Assembly: GCF_964199755.1 (NCBI RefSeq)
Contig: NC_133906.1
Coordinates: forward strand, 20,583,419-20,647,418
Direction of reading: 5' to 3'
Length of the DNA: 64,000 bases
Origin: Larus michahellis
Lineage: Eukaryota > Chordata > Aves > Charadriiformes > Laridae
Under the pieces are notes generated by a model. That model made no database searches, was not told the origin of the DNA, and worked only from the letters and a program-made list of their open reading frames with translations. Each line of letters opens with the position of its first letter. Position 1 is the first letter of the stretch. Positions 40,701 to 52,355 of the stretch are shown in pieces. Made by a program: the position numbers and the translations under genes.

Positions 40701-43700
40701 GAATATAAATGCTCACTCCCTTTTTTAATTTTTTATTTTTGAAAGAAAAAGATCACAGCTGCTGGCCAAGCTAGCAACTCCTGGCCTTTGCTGGAGCCAG
40801 CCTTACACAGACGAGTGAGCTCAAATGGCAGCACCTAACCTCATCCTTCCAAGACGCTTCGACCCTGACTTGCAACAACAGGCCCAGATCTCTGTGGACA
40901 AGTCACCTACCGACCCGCACAGACCCAGCAGAAGGGACCGCTAACCACATTTTCATTTGTGACATCAGGATTTTAACCCAAGCCCCTAGAAAAGACTGAA
41001 CTGCACATCAGCAAGGTCCACATGGTACATCCATCCTAAAAGCCTCGGAGGAGCGTGGAATCATGTTGCCTTTTAGAGGCATGTTGAAGGTATCCAAGAC
41101 CAGGAAAACCACAACTAAGACTCAGTCTCTTAAAACCTGTTGCAGTGTATTTCTTGTCATCACTACGGAGTCTGCCTAGTCCATATACGCATTCTGCGGG
41201 TTGAGGAAGTGACTGACAACCAAAGTCTGATCAACGGAGCTATTGCTACAGAACTGGTAGAGATTTATCTCACTAATGTAACAATGAAAAAAGTGAGTCT
41301 TTGGTAATCTGCATCAAAATAAACGTCTAAAAGCTTTTGAGAAAAGAAATTAAACATATATGCCAAAAAGCAGGACAAATACTATAATACTCAGTTTTCT
41401 ATGGCAACCTGTACTGTTTCCAAACTCTCAGGAGATCTGGGTTTTATTTTTCTTTAATGGTCACATTAACACAAAAAAAAAAGAAAAAAAATACAGATTA
41501 ATGTTCCCTTCAAATGTGTTTACTGTGCTCAGAATAGTAAAATTGTGGTGCTTCATCTGAGAATTGCAGAATGAACTTAAAAAATAAGAATTATAGCTGG
41601 CATTGTACCAAATAATTAAAAAACCCCAAACTTCTGCAAAGGAAGTACATGGTTGCAACTTCCAGAAATCAAAGTATGGATACACATTCCTTTTTCTCTG
41701 CCTTTAGGTTTTCGTGGTACGGGATTTTTTTGAACAACATTCTTTAAGGCAATAAAATAGTTTACTGATAGTTTGAGACTATCTGAATTATACCCTGCTA
41801 CAAAAGTAATCCTTTACATGGAAGTTACCTTTAAACATGACTGTTGAATCCTTTTACAGGACGTACTAAAAGTTATGCTTCCTTTCCATTGTTAGCTGCA
41901 TCAGCCTTTCTGAATGCTGAAGAAACAAGGACTGACAGAGTTTAAGAATCCTTACCAAAAAAATTGTAACGTTTCAGAAGAACCTCAGTATATCTGCAGG
42001 TAATTTAGAAAATAAAACTTCAAGATACAAAGCTGGACTCAGGGCAGCAGCTGGTTTATTCACCTAAGACCTAACAAGCACTATGAAAGAAAACCAGAGG
42101 TTTCCCCACGCCATGGGGTATTGTCTCTGGTCTTCTTTACTTCCAAGGACATATTTTACTGGAAAGAAGAATCCAATTCCTGCACAGGGGTACTAACATT
42201 TTTATTCTAAAGAAAAAAAAAAGCAGACCAAGCTTCTCCAGCGTTTGTTGTGTGAACTGCAGTTTCACTGAAGTTTACAGAAAACTCAAGCCAGCTATAC
42301 CACGAGTTAAATACTTAATTACTTCAACCATTTTTTTTTCTTCTATGCAAACTACTGGCTTTGCAAGTAGTCAGACATCCAGAAGTTTGTCCGAGTTCCT
42401 CTGGTGTGTACATTGGGGGTGAAGATTGCATCATCCAAATTCCATTAACCACTGTGAAGATGTGCAAGCCACATTTATTCTTTGTGCTTCAAGACCTTTA
42501 TTGGCTTTACAGTACTAGAGTAGTAATGATTTATAAAGCTATTTAGATAGAAACAATAGAACATACAACAGCAGATTTGCCAGCTGAGCGAGTAGCACCA
42601 TGTAGTCACTTTTCCAAGGGAAATGGCAACTTAATTCAATGTTTTTTATATAGCAGCATGCTACAAATAAATTAGCAAGTTTCTGGAGGTTTCTTTTTTG
42701 GTTTAAAAAAACCCAAACAAAACACACTGAGGTGGAAACACAGAAATGTACGGAATTCATGAAGAATTTACAAGACAATGTTATGTTGTTGTGAGCTTAA
42801 GTCACATGATCATTAAAAGTTCATTTTTCTATTCAGTTTCAATATTTAACGTCATACAGAATACAGTATTCTGTTAATATAACATGAATTATAAGGTTTG
42901 TATTTACAGTATCTAAGTATAGACAGACATTCTATAACCTTGAGTTCAATCTTCTTTGATCCTTTGATGCCTTCTGAAGAAAGAAACCCCTTCTTTTCAA
43001 TACTCTGATAAAATACCTTCCATGCTGTCTGACCACCATGCCAAGGGAAGCCAAAAGGAAACTTCAGGCTGGAAGCCAAAGCAATGTTTGAGAAGCCATA
43101 CTGCTGCAACCTGGATTCCTTTTTGGGGCAGGATAACCTGCAACTACAAATTGGTTTTGCTCATGCATGTCCCAAAAACCCCTCCATTTATTTCAAGTTT
43201 GAGTTTATTACTTTCATAAATTTTTACATACGTACCATACCTGACATTTACCAAAAAACGGAAGGAAAAAAAAGTGACAAGAGTTACAAGACCAATACAA
43301 AGATGAAAAATGTAATACTAGCCAGAGAAAAACATCAGTTAACTTGGGTTAGAGACGTACAGTGGAGAAGTCCTCAAAATAAGCTGCTTTTTATAAAGAT
43401 CAGAAAGGACTGTCTAAAACACTGGAAGGTGCAAGACTTTGTATCAGCACAAGCAAGAGTCCAGGAGCTATTCAGAAATAAAGCAAAGGAAATAAGACAA
43501 AAAAATGTTTACTGTACATCCTCTACATAAATGGAGTGAGCTTTACAGACGTCATGTGACAAGTTGCTTTTGAAAGGTAAGTACAGAAAAGCACACAGCA
43601 ATATACCATTGTTAAATTTGAAATTGTTTATTTTTCTTCTGATCTCTTCTCTTTGTAGTCTATTGATAGTAAGTTCTAAGAGGGAACCCTGATGTGTGCC

Positions 43701-46700
43701 AAGAATACCAGTTTTATGATTTATTAATGCCCTAGCAAGAAGGCCATACTGCCTTTTTCTCAGAAATGCTACCATTATAATTATTTTTTGTTTCCATGAA
43801 AAATTGCTTGAATTTTCTAATATATATACACATGTGTCCATGTGCATCAGTATTTTTATAGACAAATATAGATAAAAGTGTGAATGTGAATGTATTTGAA
43901 GATATTCCTGTTAAAAATATTAATCAAATCTCAGGACAAGTTTGAATTTTAAGTTGTTTCCCAAAAGGGAATTATTTCAATATACTTGAGTACTTTCTCT
44001 ACAGCAATTTCAGATTCTGTTAAGTACAAATTTGATCTCCAGATAATAAAATTCAATGCACCTGTTGAAGTGTGATGCACGTAAAGTTCTTTCTGCAGGC
44101 AAAGCAGGGCAGGTTCTCTTCCTTACTGACAAAAAAAATGTAATGGCCAGATGTAAAATACAAGTTTCTTGAGAAAGTTCAACTGAAATTGACTTTTTTT
44201 TTCCTGTAATATTGAAGTAAGTCACCTGCAGTTTGTTCTTCCTGAGATCAGCTCAGGGAAGAAGCACCATGTCAAGGTAGGTCTAAGCAATTTTACATCA
44301 CCTTCTTCTTTGGCACTTCAGCATTCAGGGAAACTGTAGCATTAGATGGCAGCCTCACGTATACTGGCGCAGAGATGACCACTGAATTGCTGAGACAAGG
44401 AAAAGCTTAGGAAATTTCAGCCAAATTCACTGCTGTGCCAGCACCTATCTAAGCTAGGGGTAGGAACGGAAGGCAGCCAAGAGCAGTTAAGTATTGACAG
44501 AGCTACGTTACTGCCCAAGGCCAGCAAGAGCTGCATAAGAGGCTGCAGGGAGCTGGTATTGAACCCAAACATGCTACCATACAGCCAGAGAGAATGGCAG
44601 AGTGTTGTTAACTAATAATCAGCAATGTCAATAAGCTTTATAATAGCAATTTCACAGAATAAATTCACATTAAAATAACTCCAGTACCTGCACCTTTCTG
44701 GAGAGTCTTCTCTATCTTTCCTTCGGAACTTGCTGATGGTATCGTCAATCGTGCTTCCAATTTTGTCGCTTAGCTCACCTAACTTATCACTGAATGGAAA
44801 AGCTGTTTTTTTATCCCATTCTTCATCCCATTTTGACTTGGGCTCAGGATCATATCTCTCACCTGTGTAAGGCATTACAAGAAGAAATACTAAAGATAAC
44901 AGGAAAAAAATAAACGCCTGTGGTCTTTTTGGAATCACACTCAAGCCCCCCTGACCTACATACATAAACCTTACAAGTTTTCAAAGCAAACTGAAAGCTC
45001 CCACAGTGCTGAATCAACACTATTACAGCAAGGCACAGCATGTAATGCCAATCATTAAGTGGCAGGAATGCAGATTCAAAGACTTTTGTTTACGACAATG
45101 ACATAATCTTAATGCACCGCAGAGCGCAGCACATCAGGCCGCTGTTGGACTCTGCTGGAGAAGCACAAGAGGCACAATCAACCCATGCTGCACAAGCAGC
45201 TGATCAGAAATGGGACATGCCAGTTTTGTAACAGTCACTTAATGTATGATATTCCATTCTTGGCCAAGCTGTATGCCCAGAAGTAAATCCATGCATTTGT
45301 TGTTTGTTTTCTTTTTTTATACACTGAAATTCATGAACACATAAAAGCATAGTACCAAAATACTGAAAGATACAAGTGCACAATGCATGGTAACGTCTGC
45401 TTTCTTTTCCCCACTTTGTAATTAAAAAAACCTTTAAAGGATGAAAAAAGAAGCTGTAGTAAAGCAACTCACCTTTTCAGCATCCATTGAGTACCCTGAA
45501 CATCTTTATCAAGAAATCAAAAATATATTTTTTTTTTCTAGTCCAGTATTGAAGAGCTCCATGCTGGTACCTTAGCTTGCAAACAGCTGAGTTTTACTTG
45601 AATAAGTACATTTGCTGGACAATCTCATTAAGAAAGTTTAAAGCAAACCTTAAGCCTGGGTTTATTTATACACACCCAGCCAGCCTGAGTTTAATTTAAA
45701 CGAAAAGACAACACTTAGATTTTAACAAAGACTTAACTATCAGAAGCACAGCACACTTTATGAACTTGTATTGTGATCTTATATCAGACCTTCTGCTAAA
45801 ATATAGCTATACTAGGTTATTCTATATATCTCAGTTTGTAGACAACACTTTTGGACAAGCATTTTATATTTTGGGCCATCACACACATAAAACAAGGCTT
45901 TTTTTTGTACTACTGAAAAATGTGAAACACTAGTTAAATTTTTACTGAAGCTGAGTAAAACAGAGTAGCAGAAAGGAACGAAAGGTGAAAAATTCATTAC
46001 TTCAAGTTACATACAAATTATATTGTAGCTCAGGTAATATTCAAGACGTATTCAATTAAGCTATTTTTAATAAAACCAAAATGATGGATTCCAGCACTAC
46101 AAGGTGCAAAATTTGAGTTATATCTCTCTGATAACGCCATATACTAGAGTACTTTCTTACTGAAGAGATATAGGCAAGTCTCCAATGGTATCTGTTTAGA
46201 CCACAAAGGATAGACAAACTTTTTCAAAGTAGAGAACCTGTTACAAAACAAGATACTCAGTGAGATCTTTATAATTAGAAAAGAAGAAATTGCTAAGAAA
46301 TGTACTACTGTTAAATTTTGCAGAAGAATAAGATCGCCTTATTTCATTTTATGTCAGGCTCTCAAGCATTTTAATGTAGATTCCATCAGAAGGCTTCCTT
46401 ATGTGATAGGAATTTTAAAATAAATTAAAAACCCCAAGAGCTTGGTATTTTCGGGACAAAAAGAACTAAGGAAAACTCTGAAAATACAAGCATTTTATAT
46501 TTAAATAACCAGAACCTTTTAGATTAGAAGTCTGACCTAGGAAAAAGTTTGGTTTATGCTCCTAGAAAGACTTTTTTTTTTTTTTTACTTTACTCAAATG
46601 AAAGGATAATTAAAAAGCCTTTACCATAAAAAAGAAATAGAAGACAAAGGAGACAGTCCTTTAAATTCAAAAACTGGAACGATACCTAAGGAGTATACGG

Positions 46701-49700
46701 AGAAAGCTTCTACCCAGTATATAGGGATAGATCACGACTCTGTACAGAGCAAGTCAAAAGATAAGGCTCAGCGAAAGAACAGAGGAACACGTACTTAAAG
46801 CAGAAATGCAGTGACTCATAAGCACTTCCCAAAAAGAGAATCACCAGAATTCCAAGCAGGTAGCAAAAGCCTAAAAGACATATCCTGCCATGGATATAGA
46901 GATTTTCAACTACTCTGCCTATGAGGAAGAGGGAGAACACTGAGACAAAACCTGTCAAAAACAGAAGGGAGCGAAGCTTCTAGTTTAAGACTCACAGTGA
47001 AGAAAAGTAAAGAACACACTTGCACCAGAGAAGGACAGGTGGAGTTTAAGTCCTGCACAGTTACTACTCAGATCTTACACCAAAGCCTTCTCTCAAAGAA
47101 GTCACTGATTCGAACAAACCAGAGCCTTGTGCCACTGTGACTTGCAGACTCATCCCTTCATAAGAGCTGCCAAGGATGTACTCAGGCCAATGAAAACACA
47201 GATAAACGCCTCAAGACTGACAGCTGGATCATGGACGACATGCTGGGATACATCAGACATAAAAGCCAGTTCAAGCTCAGATCCCCGCTACACGTTATGG
47301 CAGGGACAGGGGAGCAAGGTGGAAGCTGCGCACTTGGGCTTGACAAGCAAAACCTAGTAGTGGTGGTGTGCCTGTATCCAGCCAGGGCTGTCAGAGAAAA
47401 CTGGGTCCTCTCTAAAAAACAAGCTGATAGCATTACATCCTCTAAGGCCAAGATCCTGCAAACACACTATGCTGAAGATGCAAATAGCCTGACAGAACTC
47501 ATTGCACACATGAAAAACATCAGTCAACTCAAAGGGAGTGAACTTATTTCCAGAAGCAAGGGTGCATCAGACTACCTGTCCAAAGTATTTAGATTTTTTT
47601 TTGGTGTGGGTTTGTTTGTTTTGTGTGTGTGCATGTTTTTAAATACTAATGAAGGTCTTATTGCAAGTACCAGACCCAAGCTGGATATAGGACTGGCACT
47701 TTGTGAGATTCATTATGGGCGCATGCTCTAATTTTTGGCATTTTGGTTTTTGAAAATGTGACTGGGGGTTTTCTGATTTTTATGAAGGAGCAGATAACCA
47801 AGTGACCCTTCACACACATTTTTTTAAATACACATATTTTAAATATAACCCTTTTTTTTTAAAAAAACAGAAAGCATAGAACTTCCTTTCTGGTGTTAAC
47901 TATGACCTCTTTACTGACAGCTGCAGGAGTTAGGGATGAGCACTGGTGCACCAGATTTCCAGGCTGCACACACGTCTGCTGTGCAACCAACATCCAGCTG
48001 CAAGCTTAGTGTGTCTACAGACAGTAAGTTTGCTATTACCTCTGGGAATCCTCCTTTGAAAAGCACAAGGGACCTATAGTACTAATCAAACAAGATTTTA
48101 AAAAACCACACAAGCTGAGACAGTAACAACTGCACTGGTAAACTCCTGACATACAAGCTCTATCACTTACAAGGTACTTAGTGCATATAGTTAAAGTCAA
48201 ACCTGACAGATGTCAGAATCCAGACAGATAATCCACAGACATCTTTCCAGTGTCCAAACAGTATTACTTGGGAAACCAAGAAGTTTAACGGCATATAATA
48301 TCTACGTTGCTTGACCCAAACAGTATTACCGCCCTAAAAGCCCTAACCCAAATTAACCAATGGTTCTAAAGGAGGTTGGCAGGAGTAGGTGAAGCGATTT
48401 TTGTGCTGTGGTGGGTGGAAAGTATCTTTTTTTTTTTCCTTTAATTAAAGATTGACTAAGAGACCCTGAGTTACAAGGGCATTTATTTATCTACTTCTGC
48501 TCCAGCAGCATTCATTTAAAAATGACACTGCCTATGGATAAAAACAAGACAGCTAAGTTTTGGCTAAGCCAATGCATTAATGTAATTTGTATAAGTCTCT
48601 AGTTAATTATCCAAAAAAGGATTTTAAAGATTTTAAGTAACTTAAATTTGTATGTGGGGGAAAACGTGCAAGATTTCTTTTAAAATAATAACACTGGCAG
48701 TTAAAGAAATATAAAGAAAAAGCATCTAAAGGAGTATCTTAGAAATTCCTTAAGTTATCGGCATTATCTAAGCCGAGTTAAAAGTCGAGACTGTCAGTCC
48801 TTGACAAAAAAGCCTAGTACTTACTGTATCTGAACCCTCCAACACTGTCCGAAGAAACCCCAATGTATTTGTCTTTGTTCTTCTTTGCTTTCTTCCTCTC
48901 TTCCCTAAGTCGATCATCATCTTGAGCAAATTCAACCATTTCTTTTACTTTCTGGCGTATGTTTATACCTTGGTCTTTGCCATTTTCATCTGTATAGGTA
49001 ACGCAGGATAGAGGCAATGGATAGAAGAGGGGGGAAAAGAAAAATAAATCAGAGGCAGCAATACTGAACATCAAACTAATAAGAAAATTTTAATTACGAA
49101 CACAGCACTGAAAGATCTTATGGCTACTAAGGTCCACTACATTTGTTTAAAAGGGACCAAATATTTTGTTTCAACACAAGTTTTCATCCTTAGATAAATG
49201 GTAAGCTTGCACTGAATGCTGTATTTAGAAACATCTAAATGCTGCCGAAACATTGAAAAGATTAACAAAGACCGAGACAGAAATTATATTCTCCACTTGA
49301 ACAATTTTAACCCTTCAAAATATAACCCCTTTTCCTCAGTCTTTTTAATACAGTTTTTGCAAGCTTAACTGCAAGAACTCAGTCTCATTGCAAAACTGAA
49401 TTTTTGAAAAATTGCGTTCAGTTGGGATGTATACAAGCTAAACGTGCTCCTTTCCCAGCCTTTTTCACATTCAAAACACACACTGGCCTTGCTGCCTTTG
49501 CACTGTAAATATTATTTGGTGGGAGGAAAAAAACCCCAGCTTCAAACAGATGTGTGTGTTTTGGAGCTCTAACCTTTTCTTCCCATATGATTAAAGCTAT
49601 TCCTTTACGGACACCACAGGGGACCAGTCTCTAGTGCATATTTTAATATAAACCCGAACACTCATGTTGTGTTGGTTCTGTTGTTATTAGGCAGTCGTTT

Positions 49701-52355
49701 CTGCAAGTTCTTGTCTTCACTAATTAATACTCTAGGGTCCCACGTCTTGGATTCTGCACTCTTCACACAACTGGCAACAGTCACATTCTAATTAGACTGG
49801 GGAAGCTTCTAAGCTGGTTCAGGTGACTGACAACTCCAACTACTGTTTTAATTTGCTTATAAGATTTTTCTATTGCTCACCTACAAAGTGGTAATTTTCC
49901 AGGGATCGCAAATCATAAATGTGTTCTCTGGCACTTGTAACAACACGCTCTGATCCATTCCTTATGAGGTAAGCTAGGAGCAGCAAAGACTATAAAAATA
50001 CAAAGCACCTTATGATTGCATGAACAAAAGCTCTATCTTCTTTTTTTTTTTAAAAAAAAGAAGGCAATAGGAAAACAAACCTACCCCCTCCCCAAATTAG
50101 TAAGTAATAAGACTTTCCCTTTTTCAATAAATGCTTATTACATGGGTTCACACAGAAAAATCATGTTTTCCCCACATGCACCTTTTGCTCTTTAGAACAT
50201 CAAAACTGTATGTCAAACTCTAATTTGTTATTATTAAATCAGAAGTTGTTACCCTCATCAGCTACTGCTTACTTTAAAAGACAGCAGTAGCAGTTTAAGA
50301 GAAAAAGTTAACCCTGTTAAATGAAGCCTTTTCTTTTGCCTCTTTTGTTCACAATATTCCAATGGTTTTTGCTGAAGAGTAACTCCTACAGAAGTATAAG
50401 CAGCCTTGTGCAGGATGCAATGGATAAATTTTACTGCATTTCAGTAAAATTTTAAGCAAGTGACAAAATAAATGAAGTTTAAATAGTACTTTAATTGCAA
50501 TTTTTTTATGTTGAGGATATCTAGAAAAAAATTAATGCACTTTCTCCAAAATAGTGCCTGTATCAGCTAAAACTATCATTATATTTCAGCCTATCCAAAC
50601 CTGATAAGCAATTCCAAGTAGTCTTTATAACATTAAGTAGTTATGTGTGATAGCATTAAATATTAATTTATATTGTACTTCAGGGAAAACAATTACTATG
50701 AATACAAAACATCAAGCACCTGTGAAAAGCACAAACCATGCCTTAGAATTAATTCTGTCTTGTTACAATCCTTGCATCAAGAAAAACAAAATACAAGCTA
50801 GTCTAATACATCAATTCTTAAAAATTAGGTTATATTTGCATAATTCAGTGAACATTGAACACCACTAAGTGCATCATGATATAATCTTAAGCAAAAAGTT
50901 TCTGTACCATGCTAATTAGCCAAAGACAAGAAAAATGCAAATGATTCAGTTCTATTTCCAAAACACAAGGAAGACATAAAAGCCTCGTATGATAAGATCT
51001 GCAAGAAAATTTGGTCCACTCAAAGCCTAACTACAATTTTTCGAGAATTATGAATTGGCAGAAAATTAAGATTAGTTTCCATTTTATTTCAGGTATTCTT
51101 TAATTCCTTCAAAAACATTTTCCTGATAACAAAATAATTTATCATCTGCTTCTCATGGAGCAATGTAACAACTCCTTTGGGTAGATTTAAAATGTGAATG
51201 CTACTCCAATACTTGAATATCAGCACAATGTAATTCCTCTATTATGGCCATTAAGTAGCATCTTAGACACACTTCTAAAACCAGAGATTTTGGGTTTTTC
51301 ATATACAGCATTTGAAAGACATCTTTGATGTCAGTAACAGAATTATAAAGCACATAGTTAGGAAATTTAGTTTACCAGTGGAGTAAACGATATAGCTGTA
51401 TCTAAACAAGACACTACATCAGAACATTATAGCAACAAGCATTACGTTCTCCACAGACCAACGTAGTCTTGAATGCTTCCAGTTCATATACATACACACC
51501 TTATAAACTCTCCTCCAGTTCTTTTTATTGTCTTTCAGCATTCGAGTCCAAAGCATGTTCATAAGTTCTGGAAACTGTTCATACATAAACGTAGCCCTAA
51601 AGAATTAAACAAAAGGAGTAAAGAGATTTTACTCTCTGTGGTTTGCACAATAGCTTGTAAAGACTCAGGGCTGACAGTAGATGGCAAGCTTGATCTAAGC
51701 CCATTCACATTTGATGACATTACAAGGGAAAAAAGCTGTTTCTTACTCACATAGAAGTCATTTACATACCAGTACTACAAAAAAGTAATTCTAAAAATAC
51801 AAGGCGGTAAAAGAACCTTCACTAATTTTTAGCAAAAATAACGTTTAACGAGAATACCTAATAACCACTGCAATTAGTCAAACATGCCCCTTCCAAACCC
51901 CTTTTAAACAGGAAAAAGTTCAAGGAAGAATGTGACATGTTTTTGTGCTATTTGTAAGAGGCACAAGAAAGCAGTTTGAAAATAAACACTCCAAAAAAGT
52001 CAGATATATTGAAAGAATCGAGGCTACATAAATAAAAATCAATAATTTAAAAAATACTTTTACTTCATTTTTTGTTTGGCAGTTTTCAATGCATTATAAG
52101 ATTATGCATTAAAAAAAATAAGACTTGATTTACAGCACCATTTCAGCATTATCAGTCAGCATACCGCAGAGTTTATTTAGCAGCAAATTTCACATTCCTG
52201 TATAAAATGCACCTTTCTTTTCTTCATCACTGAGCCAAATTATCACTTACTTGGCAATCTCTCCCATGAGTTGCCCCGAAGGTCCCCATGGATCATCATT
52301 GGTTGCTTCTCGAACCTTAGACTCTATTTCTGAATAATTCATAACCACATTGGTG
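28368..52355 (-). CDS. CLINT1: CLINT1, clathrin interactor 1 / epsinR (partial gene, exons 2-12)
   Basis: Gene-level entry. Eleven exons are present on the - strand (52251-52355, 51500-51596, 49881-49989, 48825-48989, 44688-44862, 39396-39639, 38785-38866, 34470-34547, 30173-30468, 29235-29439, 28368-28729). All have GT-AG borders and phases that join without interruption; they sum to 1918 nt including TAA. Exon 1, coding about 14 residues with the ATG in mammals, is beyond the right edge; with it the protein would be about 652 residues, a little longer than the 625 of human. The N-terminal ENTH domain (exons 1-5) binds phosphoinositides and the SNARE Vti1b in this family. The unstructured tail binds clathrin, AP-1 gamma-ear and GGAs at trans-Golgi and endosomal membranes. 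Tail features visible here are DLVDLL, GGFADF, GDFGDW and DLFDLMG motifs and a Met/Gly-rich end. Confidence 0.96.
28730..29234 (-). other. CLINT1: CLINT1 intron 11
   Basis: 505 nt, GTAAGT donor, T23-CAG acceptor. No embedded gene is seen. Confidence 0.85.
28733..28755 (-). repeat. CLINT1: T23 homopolymer forming the exon 12 polypyrimidine tract
   Basis: 23 A on the + strand, read as 23 consecutive T on the - strand directly before the CAG acceptor of CLINT1 exon 12. It serves as the polypyrimidine tract, and as a long mononucleotide run it is likely to vary in length. Confidence 0.85.
29235..29439 (-). CDS. CLINT1: CLINT1 exon 11
   Basis: 205 nt: 68 codons in phase 0 plus one base of a codon completed in exon 12. 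It encodes PLQSVNAMMPKPSPLYNATT and then EMVQKNASKTLPSTWSDPSV, NISLDNLVPGMQPSKPQQPS and LNSMMQQQ. The STWSDPSVNISLDNL segment is strongly conserved in CLINT1. The acceptor is CTTTTTCAG, the donor A|GTAAGT. Confidence 0.96.
29440..30172 (-). other. CLINT1: CLINT1 intron 10
   Basis: 733 nt with GTATGC donor and CTTTTTCAG acceptor. No feature of its own is seen. Confidence 0.85.
30173..30468 (-). CDS. CLINT1: CLINT1 exon 10 (adaptor-binding motifs GDFGDW, DLFDLMG)
   Basis: 296 nt: two bases completing a Gly codon, then 98 codons ending in CAG. It encodes TATSGNGDFGDWSAFNQ, an Ala/Ser/Gln-rich stretch, SNSNDLFDLMGPSQTTM, TSSLSMNFSMM and a final PMSRSQ. The GDFGDW and DLFDLMG acidic-aromatic motifs are the kind that bind gamma-ear/GAE domains of AP-1 and GGAs, and clathrin, in this family. 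The acceptor is TTCCTTCAG, the donor CAG|GTATGC. Confidence 0.96.
30469..34469 (-). other. CLINT1: CLINT1 intron 9
   Basis: 4001 nt, AT-rich, with no alternative exon, RNA gene or clear transposon. The donor is GTAGGA at 34469-34464. Confidence 0.8.
34470..34547 (-). CDS. CLINT1: CLINT1 exon 9 (GGFADF motif)
   Basis: 78 nt: two bases completing a Gly codon, 25 codons and one base shared with exon 10. It encodes GSTDPFGGFADFNSAAASAS followed by FPSSQ. GGFADF is the gamma-ear-binding DFxDF-type motif known in epsinR. The acceptor is TTTCTAG and the donor CAAG|GTAGGA. Confidence 0.95.
34548..38784 (-). other. CLINT1: CLINT1 intron 8
   Basis: 4237 nt, AT-rich. The - strand frame at 36373-36837 (154 codons) lacks recognised homology and is not called. 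No RNA gene or recent transposon is seen. Confidence 0.8.
38785..38866 (-). CDS. CLINT1: CLINT1 exon 8 (clathrin-binding DLVDLL region)
   Basis: 82 nt: 27 codons in phase 0 plus one base. It encodes ASVPSGSKSSNDLVDLLFDG and then ASQPVST. The DLVDLLFDG segment corresponds to the DLVDLFDG clathrin-binding sequence of mammalian epsinR, apparently with an additional Leu that creates a DLL triplet; this comparison relies on memory of the human sequence. The acceptor is TTCTTCAG, the donor ACAG|GTAGGC. Confidence 0.95.
38867..39395 (-). other. CLINT1: CLINT1 intron 7
   Basis: 529 nt with GTGAGA donor. Nothing else is seen in it. Confidence 0.85.
39396..39639 (-). CDS. CLINT1: CLINT1 exon 7
   Basis: 244 nt: one base completing a Ser codon, then 81 codons. 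It encodes DSDEEKSRRGKSPKAEFKDE, EETVTTKHIHITQATETTTT, RHKRSANPSKTIDLGAAAHY and TGDKASPEQNAAAHAAQPTA followed by K. The acidic/Ser-rich start has casein-kinase-2-like contexts, and the THIHITQATETTTT-like stretch is highly conserved in CLINT1. The acceptor is TTTTTCTAG and the donor AAAG|GTGAGA. Confidence 0.96.
39640..44687 (-). other. CLINT1: CLINT1 intron 6
   Basis: 5048 nt, AT-rich. It contains an antisense MIR-like relic near its 5' end (44490-44590). Short open frames on both strands (148 codons at 43084-43530 on +, 118 at 43509-43865 on -) show no domain and are not called. Confidence 0.8.
44490..44590 (-). mobile_element. MIR/CORE-SINE-like relic 3
   Basis: On the + strand the order TTACTGCCCAAGGCCAGCAA, then GAGCTGCATAAGAGGCTGCA, then GGTATTGAACCCAAA resembles the reverse complement of a MIR core (TTGCCCAAGGTCAC..., GGGATTCGAACCC). 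Old, partial and diverged; identified by eye. Confidence 0.5.
44688..44862 (-). CDS. CLINT1: CLINT1 exon 6
   Basis: 175 nt: two bases completing a Ser codon, 57 codons and two bases shared with exon 7. It encodes ERYDPEPKSKWDEEWDKKTA, FPFSDKLGELSDKIGSTIDD and TISKFRRKDREDSPERC. This follows the ENTH domain and forms the start of the linker; DTISKFRRKDREDSPERC is a CLINT1 signature. The acceptor is CTTACACAG, the donor AG|GTACTG. Confidence 0.96.
44863..48824 (-). other. CLINT1: CLINT1 intron 5
   Basis: 3962 nt, AT-rich except for a more balanced stretch at about 46960-47580 that may be a decayed repeat. A 166-codon + strand frame at 47231-47731 falls there. It has no recognised domain and runs into low-complexity GTTTGT sequence, so it is not called. 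Confidence 0.8.
47435..47570. repeat. Possible decayed interspersed repeat in CLINT1 intron 5
   Basis: The sequence AAGATCCTGCAAACACACTA and the later CAGTCAACTCAAAGGGAGTG resemble a motif common in old dispersed vertebrate repeats (ATCCTGCAAA..., GTCAATGGGA...). The base composition also differs from the AT-rich intron around it. I cannot name the family with confidence. Confidence 0.3.
48825..48989 (-). CDS. CLINT1: CLINT1 exon 5 (end of ENTH domain)
   Basis: 165 nt: two bases completing an Asp codon, 54 codons and one base shared with exon 6. It encodes ENGKDQGINIRQKVKEMVEF, AQDDDRLREERKKAKKNKDK and YIGVSSDSVGGFRY. The KDQGINIRQKVKE helix closes the ENTH fold, and the following EERKKAKKNKDKY is a basic helical extension. 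The acceptor is CTATACAG and the donor ACA|GTAAGT. Confidence 0.96.
48990..49880 (-). other. CLINT1: CLINT1 intron 4
   Basis: 891 nt, GTGAGC donor. No distinct feature is seen. Confidence 0.85.
49881..49989 (-). CDS. CLINT1: CLINT1 exon 4 (ENTH domain)
   Basis: 109 nt: 36 codons in phase 0 plus one base. It encodes SLLLLAYLIRNGSERVVTSA and REHIYDLRSLENYHFV. These are central ENTH helices: the LLAYLIRNGSERVV pattern is one of the most conserved in ENTH/ANTH-type adaptors. The acceptor is TTTTTATAG and the donor GTAG|GTGAGC. Confidence 0.97.
49990..51499 (-). other. CLINT1: CLINT1 intron 3
   Basis: 1510 nt, AT-rich, with donor GTGTGT. No gene or clear repeat is seen inside it. Confidence 0.85.
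51500..51596 (-). CDS. CLINT1: CLINT1 exon 3 (ENTH domain)
   Basis: 97 nt: one base completing a Lys codon, then 32 codons. It encodes ATFMYEQFPELMNMLWTRML and KDNKKNWRRVYK. The NWRRVYK helix start is a hallmark of ENTH domains and contributes basic residues to membrane-lipid binding. The acceptor is TTCTTTAG, the donor AAG|GTGTGT. Confidence 0.97.
51597..52250 (-). other. CLINT1: CLINT1 intron 2
   Basis: 654 nt with GTAAGT donor. Nothing else is seen in it. Confidence 0.85.
52251..52355 (-). CDS. CLINT1: CLINT1 exon 2 (ENTH domain, N-terminal part)
   Basis: 105 nt: one base completing a codon begun in exon 1, 34 codons and two bases shared with exon 3. It encodes TNVVMNYSEIESKVREATND and DPWGPSGQLMGEIA. 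The EIESKVREATNDDPWGPS segment is the classical ENTH signature. This is the most 5' coding exon in the window. The acceptor is CTTTGCAG, the donor AA|GTAAGT. Confidence 0.97.

Noticed and set aside
47231..47731. 166-codon + strand frame inside CLINT1 intron 5
   Set aside because: No domain is recognised, its end runs through a T/G-rich low-complexity stretch, and the region resembles a decayed repeat.
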